Source: Streptosporangiaceae bacterium NEAU-GS5 (GTDB lineage: Bacteria; Actinomycetota; Actinomycetes; Streptosporangiales; Streptosporangiaceae). From it: a stretch of 64,000 nt of DNA. A model generated the notes under the pieces. The model worked only from the letters and a program-made list of their open reading frames with translations, was not told the origin of the DNA and searched no databases. This document shows positions 56,541 through 64,000 of this stretch, piece after piece; positions within the stretch are counted from its first letter, which is position 1, and each line of letters opens with the position of its first letter. Made by a program: the position numbers and the translations under genes. Where the stretch lies: positions 1-64,000 of the forward strand of contig JAGFNW010000036.1 of NCBI GenBank assembly GCA_017592665.1. The letters run 5' to 3'.

Positions 56541-57409
56541 GCTGCCATCCTCTCGCCTCGCAGGGTCCGGCACGAGCCGTGCTCGCACCCACGTGCACAC
56601 AGCGGGCCGCGTAGCAGGTCCCGCCCCTCGACCAGCTTCATCACGTCCCCAATCCGGTAACGCGGCTTCCCGAGCCGGTCGGCGCCCTTGGCTCCGAGGC
56701 GTCCGTCGTGGGCCCACCAGCGGATGGTGGAGGCGCTGATGTTCTCCCCGAACCCGCTCAACGCTCTGGCGATCTCGGTAGCGGTGCCGAGCCGGTCGCG
56801 GGCCTGGTCCATCACCCACCCGTACCGGTATTCGATCTCGTGCGGCGACCCGCACGCGCGGCACACCAGCTGTTTGGCTCCGTGGCGGGCGTACAGGTCG
56901 GCCTGGCAGATCTCCTTGGTTTCCTCGCCGTCCTCGCCGCGTAGCGGGGTGTTGCAGGGGCCGGCGAACCACGTTTCGGCGGGGAGGTCGATGGCCCACA
57001 TGGCCTGCTTGACCGCGGTACGGATCTGGCCGAGCGCCTCGTCCATGGCCGGATGCCTGAGCAGCACCGCACGGTGGTGGTTGAGCCAGCGGGCGTACGA
57101 CGCTGTCTCCTCACGCGGCCCATCCGCCAGTGCCGGGTCACGCTGGAGTTCGGTGACCCACCCGGAGAGCACCTGGTCGAGGTGGTCGTGCGCTGTTCGG
57201 GCGCGCTCGTCCCACGACAGCCCGGTCTCGGCCGGCTTCCCGGTGCCGCGTTCGCCGATGCGGGTTTGGCGGGTTTCGGTGAGGTCGAGTTGGTGGGCGA
57301 GGTCGGGGATGGCTTCGAGGTCTTGGGTGAGTTGGCGTTCGCAGGCGTGGCATGTGGAGCGGCCGGTGGCCATGGTTCGGCCGCAGAGGGGGCAGGTGAG
57401 GGCGGTCAT
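56537..57409 (-). CDS. Zinc-finger and MerR-like HTH protein, 290 aa
   Basis: N-terminal CPLCGRTM...CHAC zinc pair, helical middle, a second Cys group (CNTPL...CQADL...CRAC), then a MerR/HTH_17-like motif near residues 205-265 (ATEIARALSGFGENISASTI, RWWAHDGRLGAKG) and a terminal CARGCEHGSC. Such proteins are common in actinophages and may recognise phage DNA. GGGAG precedes ATG 57409. Confidence 0.65.
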   Translation of the reverse strand: MTALTCPLCGRTMATGRSTCHACERQLTQDLEAIPDLAHQLDLTETRQTRIGERGTGKPAETGLSWDERARTAHDHLDQVLSGWVTELQRDPALADGPREETASYARWLNHHRAVLLRHPAMDEALGQIRTAVKQAMWAIDLPAETWFAGPCNTPLRGEDGEETKEICQADLYARHGAKQLVCRACGSPHEIEYRYGWVMDQARDRLGTATEIARALSGFGENISASTIRWWAHDGRLGAKGADRLGKPRYRIGDVMKLVEGRDLLRGPLCARGCEHGSCRTLRGERMAA

Positions 57410-57473
57410 GGGTGCTCCCGGGGTCGTACTGTGGCGGGAGCCACGTGTCGCGTGGTGGCGCTGAGGGTTAGGG

Positions 57474-57501
57474 GGTCCTCCGGTGTGCAGGCCGGAGGAC
57501 C
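57474..57501. repeat. GGTCCTCCGG/CCGGAGGACC hairpin
   Basis: A perfect 10-bp stem in the 108-base gap between two early genes. It lacks a T-run and could split the early operon into two expression levels. Confidence 0.45.
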
Positions 57502-57517
57502 GCTCAAGCCCAGGCGC

Positions 57518-57832
57518 TCACGGCCATCTCCCAAGGCGCTCACGAAGGAGCGGTTCCGGTGTGCGGGCCGCGAGATCCTTCATCTGCTGGATGGTCTCCA
57601 GCCGCCGCTCGGCGTCGGACTTGGACGGTCCGCCGTAGAGGATGGACCGGAGGATGCGCTCGACCTGGTCGGGCGGCAGGTGCTCGTCTTGGAGGACCAC
57701 CTCGATCCGCTCCAGCGTCTCCCGCAGGAAGTTCCACTGGGCGTAGAACACGGGCTCGCGGCGGTACATGTCGTCGGCACCGATACGGATCAGGTACTCC
57801 TGCCATAGGGCGCGGGCGCTGGGGTGTGTCAT
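57518..57832 (-). CDS. Early phage protein, 104 aa
   Basis: A helical charged protein (WNFLRETLERIEVVLQDEHL, LETIQQMKDLAARTPEPLLR). AGGAG precedes ATG 57832, which overlaps the upstream stop. No family is recognised. Confidence 0.55.
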   Translation of the reverse strand: MTHPSARALWQEYLIRIGADDMYRREPVFYAQWNFLRETLERIEVVLQDEHLPPDQVERILRSILYGGPSKSDAERRLETIQQMKDLAARTPEPLLRERLGRWP

Positions 57833-58104
57833 GACGTGACTCCTGGGGGCAGGCTGGTCAGGTCGACGTCATACGGGTCGCGCTTCACCGGGCCGTCCGG
57901 CTGGAGGCGTTTGCGGCCCGACTCGTCCTTGACGTACTCGTAGACGCGGGCACGGGGGCCGGGGTAGATGTCCAGGCGGTAGACGGCGTTCGGGTTCAGC
58001 CCTTCGGAGATGGCCCAGGTGATGAAGCCGGGGGGTGGGAACCAGCCGCGGCTGACGTCGAAGACGGCGAGCGGCTGCTCGACGCCGGGCGAGGCTTCGG
58101 TCAC
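57829..58104 (-). CDS. Early phage protein, 91 aa
   Basis: A mixed protein (GFITWAISEGLNPNAVYRLD, YVKDESGRKRLQPDGPVKRD). GTG 58104 overlaps the stop of the gene before (GTGA). Function unknown. Confidence 0.5.
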   Translation of the reverse strand: MTEASPGVEQPLAVFDVSRGWFPPPGFITWAISEGLNPNAVYRLDIYPGPRARVYEYVKDESGRKRLQPDGPVKRDPYDVDLTSLPPGVTS

Positions 58105-58319
58105 AGCAGGGTTTCCTGTTCTTCGCGCCCCAGGCATGCCGGGCAGTCGGGTATGTCGTCGGGGGCGTCCTGCCACAGCTCGCCCTGGTCGGTCAGGTCC
58201 TGGCCGCAGCGCGTGATGTCGCCTTCGACGTGGCAGGCGACGGTGAGGAGGCGCCGGGCGGGCGCGACGCGGCGTTGCTCCCAGGTCTGGGAGTTGCTGG
58301 GAGGAAACTGGGCGGTCAT
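58101..58319 (-). CDS. Early phage protein with Cys pairs, 72 aa
   Basis: A small protein with two cysteines (VACHVEGDITRCGQDL) and CPACLG near the end, a possible zinc ribbon of the type seen in many actinomycete HTH-neighbour proteins. Coupled by ATGA overlaps. Function unknown. Confidence 0.55.
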   Translation of the reverse strand: MTAQFPPSNSQTWEQRRVAPARRLLTVACHVEGDITRCGQDLTDQGELWQDAPDDIPDCPACLGREEQETLL

Positions 58320-58549
58320 TCGCCGGCCTCGGGCGTCTGGTCGAGCCACGCGAGGACGGCGAGGGCGTTGGACACCATGCCGTCGCGTCCGTCTTCGATG
58401 CGGCAGACGGTGGAGAACGACATGCCGAGCTGTTCGGCCGTCGCCCTTTGGGACAGGCCGCGCGCCCGCCGTGCCTCACGAAGCAGCAGCGGGATCGAGT
58501 TGAGGACGTCCGCGAGTTCGCGGTAGGTGGTGGGCTGGCTATGCGCCAC
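58316..58549 (-). CDS. XRE-type HTH protein, 77 aa
   Basis: A single HTH (LREARRARGLSQRATAEQLG, MSFSTVCRIEDGRDGMVS) makes up most of the protein, with a short C-terminal helix. It is a candidate repressor or Cro-like regulator, but it is encoded inside the early operon rather than divergent from it. Confidence 0.75.
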   Translation of the reverse strand: MAHSQPTTYRELADVLNSIPLLLREARRARGLSQRATAEQLGMSFSTVCRIEDGRDGMVSNALAVLAWLDQTPEAGE

Positions 58550-58847
58550 GGCGGACCTCCGAGGGGGTCAAGCCCAGCAGCTCGTACGCCCTGCCCCACC
58601 CGTACGGGGTGAGCCGGTAAAAGCGACGGCGTGGAGGCGGGCCGGGCGCCCATTCGCTGGTGATCCAGTGCTTGGTTTCCAGTTGGGCGAGATCGACGAC
58701 GACGCGGGGTGCGCTCACATGGGCGGCAGCGCTGATCGTGCCGAGGGACAGGTTGCCGGCATCGGTGAGTAGTGCCAGCAGGACGCGGCGCATGTGCCGA
58801 TGGGCGGTGACCCCGTCTATGTGGCGACGGCGAAACAGTCGGTTCAC
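58539..58847 (-). CDS. Winged-helix protein, 102 aa
   Basis: A winged-helix-like order (MRRVLLALLTDAGNLSLGTI, SAPRVVVDLAQLETKHWITS, RRRFYRLTPYGWGRAYELLG) resembles PadR/MarR-type small regulators. It overlaps the HTH gene by 11 bases. Its target is unknown. Confidence 0.6.
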   Translation of the reverse strand: MNRLFRRRHIDGVTAHRHMRRVLLALLTDAGNLSLGTISAAAHVSAPRVVVDLAQLETKHWITSEWAPGPPPRRRFYRLTPYGWGRAYELLGLTPSEVRRGA

Positions 58848-59503
58848 CGGTCGGCCTCCTCTCCGTCGAGGGCGGCCCGGAGGTCGGCTTGGAGGGCCGG
58901 GTTGGTCAGGCTGTCGACGATCGCGCGGACACGGGCGACGGCGGCCGGGTCTGTGAGCGTCTGCGCTGCATCAGCGAGTCGGGCTTCGTGGTTGAGCATG
59001 AAGCAGCGGTGACCGCGCCCGGCCGCGTCCAGCAGAGCCCCGAGGACCCGCAGGCGCTTCTCGGGGGTTTCGTCGTTCCACCGTCGGATCCATTCGGCGG
59101 GCGTGTGTTCGGCGTGCTCGGGCGGGAGGTGCTCGGCTTCCCCTGCGCGGAGCCGAGCGACTTCGGCTTCGGCCTGTTCGAGGCGCTGGTGTGCCTCGTC
59201 GCAGAGCTGTGCCCAGAAGGTGATGCCGGAGCGGTGCGTGGCGTGGCCCGCCGGCAGCTTGCAGGAAACTGCCGCTTGGCCGAGCAGGCTCGGGCAGTCG
59301 TCGCCGCAGAGCTCACCAGCGTCGGTCTGGCCGCTCTGCCAGTAGAGGACCTGCCGCACGGCGTACCGCGCTTGGGCGATCTCGACGGTCTGCCCGTCGA
59401 ACCGCGAGCCCGGCCCGGCGCCCTCCCGCTCGTAGTTGGCGAGGATCCGGGCCAGGGAGTCGGCGAGCTCGGCCTCCAGCTGCTCGCGCGTGCGCTCGGT
59501 CAT
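58844..59503 (-). CDS. Early phage protein with coiled coil and Cys cluster, 219 aa
   Basis: An N-terminal helix (REQLEAELADSLARILANYE), a Cys/His segment (ELCGDDCPSLLG, CKLPAGHATHRSG) typical of host-restricted actinophage proteins, a coiled coil (DEAHQRLEQAEAEVARLRAG), and a helical end. Overlaps its neighbours by four bases. Function unknown. Confidence 0.55.
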   Translation of the reverse strand: MTERTREQLEAELADSLARILANYEREGAGPGSRFDGQTVEIAQARYAVRQVLYWQSGQTDAGELCGDDCPSLLGQAAVSCKLPAGHATHRSGITFWAQLCDEAHQRLEQAEAEVARLRAGEAEHLPPEHAEHTPAEWIRRWNDETPEKRLRVLGALLDAAGRGHRCFMLNHEARLADAAQTLTDPAAVARVRAIVDSLTNPALQADLRAALDGEEADR

Positions 59504-60060
59504 GGCGTAACTCCCGCGCTCTCACACCATGCCCGAGCCTGGGCGAGCAGATCGGCCAGGTGGTCGCCCTTCCATGCCGGGTCGCCGCCGGCGTCGAGGG
59601 ACACCTTGAGTGCTGCCCCGCCCTGGTGGCTGGTGGCGCCGATGGTGACGTCGACTCCGGCGGAGATCAGCCAGGTGAGCGTGTCGATCGCGAACCGTTT
59701 GGACGCGGCCTCGACCACGGCGCCCATCGCCGCCTTATCCCGATCCGTCAGTGGCCCGTCCGCCTGCACGGCGGCAGGCCCGTGCGGGGTGTCCACCACC
59801 TCGCAGGTGATCGGCTTGTATCCGCCGTGGGCGTCGCCCTCATGGTCGACGGCCGCATCCATGACATCGCCGAGAGTGGGCGACTCCTCAACCAGGACGA
59901 TCGCGCCGCATTCATCACGCGGGCAGTTGACGATGACGGCGTCGTCGCCTGGGGCGACCCGGTAGCGGTCGAACTCGTCGCCGTCCACGACCGAGGCGAG
60001 GAGCGGCTGGCCGAGGATCTCCACCGTCTCGCCCTCCCTGCCCGGGATCTGCTCAGGCAT
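59500..60060 (-). CDS. Early phage protein, 186 aa
   Basis: A mixed acidic protein (RYRVAPGDDAVIVNCPRDEC, then DKAAMGAVVEAASKRFAIDT and VTIGATSHQGGAALKVSLDA). No family is recognised. It overlaps the HTH gene before it by eight bases. Confidence 0.5.
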   Translation of the reverse strand: MPEQIPGREGETVEILGQPLLASVVDGDEFDRYRVAPGDDAVIVNCPRDECGAIVLVEESPTLGDVMDAAVDHEGDAHGGYKPITCEVVDTPHGPAAVQADGPLTDRDKAAMGAVVEAASKRFAIDTLTWLISAGVDVTIGATSHQGGAALKVSLDAGGDPAWKGDHLADLLAQARAWCESAGVTP

Positions 60061-60946
60061 GGTCGGCCTCCTCGCCGCGCAGTGCGGCGTTCAGCTTCCC
60101 GATGGTCACGAGCACCTGCTGCAGGATCTCGGGCTGGCTGATGAACTCGCGGTTGGCCCAGTCTGTGAGGGCGGCTGCGCGGTTCCTGAATCGGACGATG
60201 GCCGCGATGGTGGCGTCGTCGGCCGTGCCCGCGCCGGCCTCGCTCGGCTGGTCGGCGAGCACGGTGAGCGTGTCCTCGGCCTGCTGGATGGCGTGGGTGC
60301 GGCATGAGGCGTCGATGGTCATGCGGGAGAGGCGGCGGACGCGGGTGATCGCGGCCCGCAGGCCGGCGACTTCGGGGTGGCCGCGATCGCACGCGAACCG
60401 CACGTCGGCGAGCTCTTGTAGGAGGTCGTCGACGGACAGTCTGGTCATGGCGTTGAGCGGTGTCTCGGCTCCGCAGGTCCGGCACCAGAATTCATCGACT
60501 CGGTCGCCGGCGGCGCGGCTTGTGCCGTCGGTCCAGCGGGCGGCGCGTTGGCAGGCGGGGCAGCGGTATACCTGTTCGGCGGCGTTGGCCTGCTCGACGA
60601 GCCAGGCCGCGGTCTCGGGCGTCATCCCGGCGGCGATCATGACGTCGTTGGCGTCGTAGATGGTCTGGTGCGGTGCCTTGCGCCCGGTGCGGAGCGGCAG
60701 CTCGTACGGCAGCGGCTCGGGCGTGACCTCTCCGCCGGGGATGAGCGCGGCCGGGGCAACGTCGAGCGCGCGAGCCACGTTGATCAGGTCGTGGACGGTG
60801 AGGTTCCGTTTGTTCTTCTCCCAGTAGTTGACGCCGGTCTGGGTTTTGCCGACGCGCTGGCCGAGTTCGCGCTGGGACAGGCCGCTGGCTTCTCGTGTGG
60901 CGCGGATCAGGAAGCCCACCGTCACGGTTGTCGGGGCCTCAACCAC
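60053..60946 (-). CDS. XRE-type regulator with zinc ribbon, 297 aa
   Basis: HTH at residues 10-65 (REASGLSQRELGQRVGKTQT, NYWEKNKRNLTVHDLINVAR), then a MIAAGMTPETAAWL helix, a zinc ribbon (CPACQRAARW...CRTCG) and a helical C-terminal half. The combination of Cro/CI-type HTH with a ribbon is suited to a phage regulator. It is embedded in the early operon. Confidence 0.72.
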   Translation of the reverse strand: MVEAPTTVTVGFLIRATREASGLSQRELGQRVGKTQTGVNYWEKNKRNLTVHDLINVARALDVAPAALIPGGEVTPEPLPYELPLRTGRKAPHQTIYDANDVMIAAGMTPETAAWLVEQANAAEQVYRCPACQRAARWTDGTSRAAGDRVDEFWCRTCGAETPLNAMTRLSVDDLLQELADVRFACDRGHPEVAGLRAAITRVRRLSRMTIDASCRTHAIQQAEDTLTVLADQPSEAGAGTADDATIAAIVRFRNRAAALTDWANREFISQPEILQQVLVTIGKLNAALRGEEADHA

Positions 60947-62012
60947 GTTCGCCCTCCTTCAGGCCGTCCCACGCGCCCAGCTCGGTCCAGCGCTCAGCGA
61001 GCCGGGCCAGTCGGGCGTATTTCTCCTCGGTGGTGTGTCCGTCCCACGTGACGGTGCCGGGGTCGACGATGGTGATGCCGGGGTACAGGTCGAGGTCGGT
61101 GGCGGCGAGGTGCCAGGACAGCTGGCCCTCGGGGGTCGTGAGGTAGATGACGGGCCAGGTGGGGTTGGCGGGGTCGCTGTAGGTGATGACGGCGGGGTAG
61201 AGCGCGGCGAGGAATGCGATGAGGTGGGATCTCTCGCGGTAGGCGCCGCGCACGGTGTCCTCTGCGGCGTTGGCGCGGTCCTGGGCTTCGCCAAGTTCGC
61301 GGCTGATCTGGAGGATCGCTAGGCCTGCGTTATCGGTGGACTTCCGCCAGCTGACAGCGGCGGCTTCGGCCTTCTCTGCACGCCGCTCGGCCGTGGCCAG
61401 TCGGTCGGCCAGCAGCTGGACGTCGGCGACGATCCCCGCGCCCGCTCCGTCGGCTTCCTCGGTGCCGAGCGCGCGGTCGAGGACCTGTTCTATCTCCAGG
61501 CGGAGACGGGGGCCGAAGGCGAGACGCAGCTCGGTGTTGAGCCGGTCGACCTCGGCGAGCAGCTCCTTGCGCGCGGCTTCCAGCGCCCATACGTCCGGGT
61601 TGTAGTGGGCGTCAGCGGAGCAAGAGTCAACGTTCATGGCGCGGATTTCGGCGCGTCGCTCGTCGGTCATGGGCTGGGACTCGCGAGCGTCTACGGGCGC
61701 GTCTGAGACGTCCGGAGAGGTCGCGTCATCCTGTGACCCGGTCTCCGGTTGTTCGGCCGTCTCCGTGGCTCTCAGCCCCGCCACGGCGGCTTTGAGTGCG
61801 TCCAGCCGACGAGCCCCGAACCCGGTGATGGACAGCAGCCCGGCGTCGCTGATCATCGCGGCCTCGCCGAGCGTGGTGATGCCGGCGGCGGTGAGGGGCT
61901 TGGTGGTGTGCCAGGTGACCGGGTCGACCTCGACGACGTGGAGGGCGATGAGCGGGGTGTCTGCGGGGAGGCCGGACGCGGCGATCAGGTCGGCCAGCGA
62001 AGGCTCAGCCAT
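60939..62012 (-). CDS. RNA-polymerase alpha-CTD-like helix-hairpin-helix protein with coiled coil, 357 aa
   Basis: Residues 40-80 (AAGITTLGEAAMISDAGLLS, ITGFGARRLDALKAAVAGL) read like the alpha-CTD/HhH fold that contacts DNA and sigma factors. Then come a charged linker, a coiled coil (about 195-255) and a C-terminal domain with WPVIYLTTPEGQLSWHLAAT and WDGHTTEEKYARLARL, seen in actinophage proteins. It might influence host transcription; that is inference. Confidence 0.6.
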   Translation of the reverse strand: MAEPSLADLIAASGLPADTPLIALHVVEVDPVTWHTTKPLTAAGITTLGEAAMISDAGLLSITGFGARRLDALKAAVAGLRATETAEQPETGSQDDATSPDVSDAPVDARESQPMTDERRAEIRAMNVDSCSADAHYNPDVWALEAARKELLAEVDRLNTELRLAFGPRLRLEIEQVLDRALGTEEADGAGAGIVADVQLLADRLATAERRAEKAEAAAVSWRKSTDNAGLAILQISRELGEAQDRANAAEDTVRGAYRERSHLIAFLAALYPAVITYSDPANPTWPVIYLTTPEGQLSWHLAATDLDLYPGITIVDPGTVTWDGHTTEEKYARLARLAERWTELGAWDGLKEGERG

Positions 62013-62595
62013 GGTGGCCTCGCTCGATGTCGCAGGGGCCTTTCACGCACACGTCGCAGCGCCAGCCGTCACCCTCCGGTTTCCACCCGGTCAGCGGGAT
62101 GGTCTCCGGGTCGTCGAAGTGGACGGTGTAGCCCTCCCCGTCTTCGTCGAAGGTGACGTCGCAGCAGACGCAGGTGATCGTCTGGCACGGCTGGTCGAGC
62201 TGGCGGGCCGTGTGGCCCGGACTGGCGATCGCCTTCTCGGCGTCGGCCTGGCTGCCGTAGTGCGCGGAGTGGTCGCCGTCGTCGAACTCGCTCCCGTCGG
62301 AATCGACGATGATCCAGCAGTTCTTCGAGTCCGGAGGCGTGGCCTGGTCCGGGCAGTAATCGCCGGACTCGTCGCACTGCCAGCCCTTCCGGCGCAGCGT
62401 CGCCCGGGCGACCTCCAGCCGCTCCGGCTTGGCCATGGTCTCGTTGACCACGTAGTCCCCGGTCACGGTGGTGTGGCACCAGTCGCAGCACACGCTGATC
62501 TGGGCGGGGAACTCGTCCGGTCCGAGCGTCCGTTCGACGAGGTCGCCGGTGTCGGCGTCGTGGACGTGGACGGTCATGGGACGGTCGGTGGTCAC
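62005..62595 (-). CDS. Multi-cysteine early protein, 196 aa
   Basis: Several Cys pairs (SVCCDWCHTT, CDESGDYCPDQ, TCVCCDVTF, CDVCVKGPCD) suggest three zinc sites between acidic segments. The DUF-type relation is not recognised. It overlaps neighbours by eight and four bases. Function unknown. Confidence 0.55.
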   Translation of the reverse strand: MTTDRPMTVHVHDADTGDLVERTLGPDEFPAQISVCCDWCHTTVTGDYVVNETMAKPERLEVARATLRRKGWQCDESGDYCPDQATPPDSKNCWIIVDSDGSEFDDGDHSAHYGSQADAEKAIASPGHTARQLDQPCQTITCVCCDVTFDEDGEGYTVHFDDPETIPLTGWKPEGDGWRCDVCVKGPCDIERGHHG

Positions 62596-63038
62596 TGCTG
62601 GGCTCCATCGTTCGTCTGGTCTGGTGTTCGGGTGGCTGGGTCGGTGATGGCGTGGACGGCGACGGTGGCTATGGCGTCGGCGGTGTCGGGTGGGTAGCCG
62701 ATGTTGCGGATGCTGTGGGCGATGAGGTGGTGGGCTCGGGTGTGGGTGAGGCGTGGTGGGGGTGGTTCGGTTTCGAGTAGCGGGAGGGGTTGGCTGTGGT
62801 CGGGTCGGGTGAGGGCGTGCCAGATGACGGAGAGGGTGAGGGCGATGCCGAGGGGGCCGATTTGGTTTGGCCAGCGGTCGGCGGTGAGGGTGGCGAGGAG
62901 TGCCCAGGTGAGGGCGATGGTGGTGAGGGCTTGTGCGGTGACTTTGATGAGGTGGCCGGTGGTGATGGGTGGGGCGTCGATGCCGGCGAGTTCGGCCAGG
63001 TCACGGTCGAGGGCTTGGAGGTAGCGGCGGAGGATCAT
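62592..63038 (-). CDS. Early membrane protein, 148 aa
   Basis: Two hydrophobic helices (LTTIALTWALLATLTA and IGPLGIALTLSVIWHAL) between an acidic helix and a helical C-terminal part (HLIAHSIRNIGYPPDTADAI). Coupled by an ATGA overlap. Function unknown. Confidence 0.55.
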   Translation of the reverse strand: MILRRYLQALDRDLAELAGIDAPPITTGHLIKVTAQALTTIALTWALLATLTADRWPNQIGPLGIALTLSVIWHALTRPDHSQPLPLLETEPPPPRLTHTRAHHLIAHSIRNIGYPPDTADAIATVAVHAITDPATRTPDQTNDGAQQ

Positions 63039-63526
63039 GCGGTGTCTCCGGTGGTGTGGTCCCAGGTGCCGGCGGCGGTGAGGCGCGGGCGTGGGAGGTG
63101 GACGAGGTAGGGGATGCCGCATGGGGGGATGCGGAGGTGGAGGCCGTAGGTGGGTGGGTGCCAGTGGAGGCGCCCGCAGGTGGGGCACTGGTCGACGACG
63201 GCGAGTTCGCGGCGGCGGCTGATGGCGGTGCGGGCGCCTTCGACGAGGCGGGCGGTGATCTTGGTGGTGATGAGGCAGATTTCGGCGCGCCAGGGTTCGC
63301 GGTTGTGTGAGCAGACGACCGTGCAGCGGGGGTGGCATAGGCCGCGTCCTTCGGGTTTGCCGCAGATGAGGCAGGCCGGGTCGCATGGCTGGTCGCGGAA
63401 CTCCTTGGTGCGGTGGGGCTGGGGCGTGTGGATGGGGACGCGTCGCGGGCGGGTGCGTGTGCCGGCGGGAGTGGGGAGGGGTTCGGGGGCGAGGTCCCAT
63501 AGGCCGTCCTGGACGAGGGTGGTCAT
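63035..63526 (-). CDS. Zinc-motif early protein, 163 aa
   Basis: The N-terminal half is Pro/Arg-rich. Cys/His residues at CDPACLICGKP, CHPRCTVVCSH and CPTCGRLHWH suggest zinc binding. Typical of actinophage early genes. Function unknown. Confidence 0.55.
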   Translation of the reverse strand: MTTLVQDGLWDLAPEPLPTPAGTRTRPRRVPIHTPQPHRTKEFRDQPCDPACLICGKPEGRGLCHPRCTVVCSHNREPWRAEICLITTKITARLVEGARTAISRRRELAVVDQCPTCGRLHWHPPTYGLHLRIPPCGIPYLVHLPRPRLTAAGTWDHTTGDTA

Positions 63527-63717
63527 GGGGTTTCCCGGAGGCGTGCGCGGTAGCGCTGGACGGTGCGGGCGGAGACGCCGAGGCGGTAGGCGATGGCTTC
63601 GGCGCTGAGGTGTTGGCGGGTGAGGGTGGCGGTGCGTCGGATGCGTTCGTCGATGTCGGCGGCGGTCTTCTCGATGCCGCGGCCGCCGGGGTTGCCGGTG
63701 CGGGGTTCGTGGCTCAT
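63523..63717 (-). CDS. Small HTH protein, 64 aa
   Basis: A C-terminal HTH resembling resolvase or sigma-region-4 type domains (HLSAEAIAYRLGVSARTVQR, YRARL). ATG 63717 overlaps the previous stop (ATGA). Likely a DNA-binding regulator. Confidence 0.65.
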   Translation of the reverse strand: MSHEPRTGNPGGRGIEKTAADIDERIRRTATLTRQHLSAEAIAYRLGVSARTVQRYRARLRETP

Positions 63718-63935
63718 GGGGTTTCCTGCTGGCGTCGGGCGCGGGCGGCGGCGATGACGTCGTGGGGTTGCCCGAGGGGTGGGCGCCAACCCCGGAGTTC
63801 GAGGCCGTCGACGTAGGCCTTGGCGATCTCGTCGACTTTGTGGTCGATCACCCAGGGGCGGAGCATGTTGGCGAGCGCGGCGCGGGCGTCGGTCCAGGCT
63901 TGTTCGATGTCGGGGTCGCTGTGGTGGGTGCTCAT
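63714..63935 (-). CDS. Early phage protein, 73 aa
   Basis: A helical protein (DIEQAWTDARAALANMLRPW, DEIAKAYVDGLELRGWRPP) with a basic C-terminus. It overlaps both neighbours by four bases. Function unknown. Confidence 0.55.
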   Translation of the reverse strand: MSTHHSDPDIEQAWTDARAALANMLRPWVIDHKVDEIAKAYVDGLELRGWRPPLGQPHDVIAAARARRQQETP

Positions 63936-64000
63936 GCGGGCCTCCGTTCGAGGGCGAGGTGGTGGGCGTGGAGTACGAGCTGGCGGCTGGTGGCGTCGGG
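63932..64000 (-). CDS. Partial early gene, C-terminal 22 codons
   Basis: An open frame from the window edge ends at 63932 with TGA overlapping the next ATG, in the pattern of the whole operon. The visible end contains SRQLVLHAHHLALERRPA. Too short for any call. Confidence 0.45.
   Translation of the reverse strand, partial: PDATSRQLVLHAHHLALERRPA

Overview
This is high-GC actinobacterial chromosome, most likely from a filamentous Streptosporangiales-type organism (Nonomuraea/Streptosporangium-like). That view rests on GTG/TTG starts, a SepX/Glp-type cell-division neighbourhood, DUF397 and DUF5753-type regulators, and actinomycete-type integrative elements and phage genes. The genus is an inference from gene content, not from a database match. 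The window has four parts.

(1) 1-7982: the right-hand end of an integrated conjugative-type element. It carries accessory genes and a regulator (1-2876), a chain of very small proteins (3060-4161), an FtsK/TraB-type DNA translocase (4158-5972), a GTCTC-rich inverted repeat directly after it, then excisionase, a ribbon-helix-helix protein and a tyrosine integrase (6145-7818). The integrase gene abuts the 3' end of a tRNA-Ala(CGC) gene, the expected attachment site. No replication gene lies between translocase and integrase, and a CutA-like gene is carried as cargo.

(2) 8031-18748: ordinary chromosome. The leftward cluster galU - moeA/glp - moaC - mog - GNAT acetyltransferase - sepX combines molybdopterin genes with the division pair Glp/SepX. 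It is divergent from a rightward set: 5-formyl-THF cyclo-ligase, cation/proton antiporter, FmdB zinc ribbon, MTA phosphorylase and a SAF-domain pilus-type protein. A VanY-like carboxypeptidase, a small membrane protein and tRNA-Arg(CCT) close the region.

(3) 18894-28489: an accessory region. First come regulators (DUF397, XRE/DUF5753 type, two GntR proteins, each GntR beside a striking palindrome) and a DUF4190 membrane protein. Then a rightward module of small genes leads to a DUF2637 membrane protein and a second FtsK-type translocase, followed by small zinc and membrane proteins. The layout matches a transfer module of an integrative element or plasmid, but no integrase or replication gene is present in it.

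(4) 28541-64000: a siphovirus-type prophage transcribed leftward and running off the right edge. From right to left it has an early block of short, mostly unknown, translationally coupled genes (54828-64000), a divergent switch-like spot with an HTH gene and an HTH-SWIM gene (53991-54652), small terminase, HNH nuclease, large terminase, portal, protease, major capsid, head-tail connectors, tail proteins, a tail-assembly chaperone pair with a classic -1 slippery site CCCTTTG, tape measure, tail-tip proteins, a secreted lamin-tail-domain protein, CHAP endolysin, a holin-like protein and a terminator. No phage integrase or repressor of a known type is visible, so the right end of the prophage lies outside the window. 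Its left border is unresolved; regions 3 and 4 could be one composite element or two neighbours.
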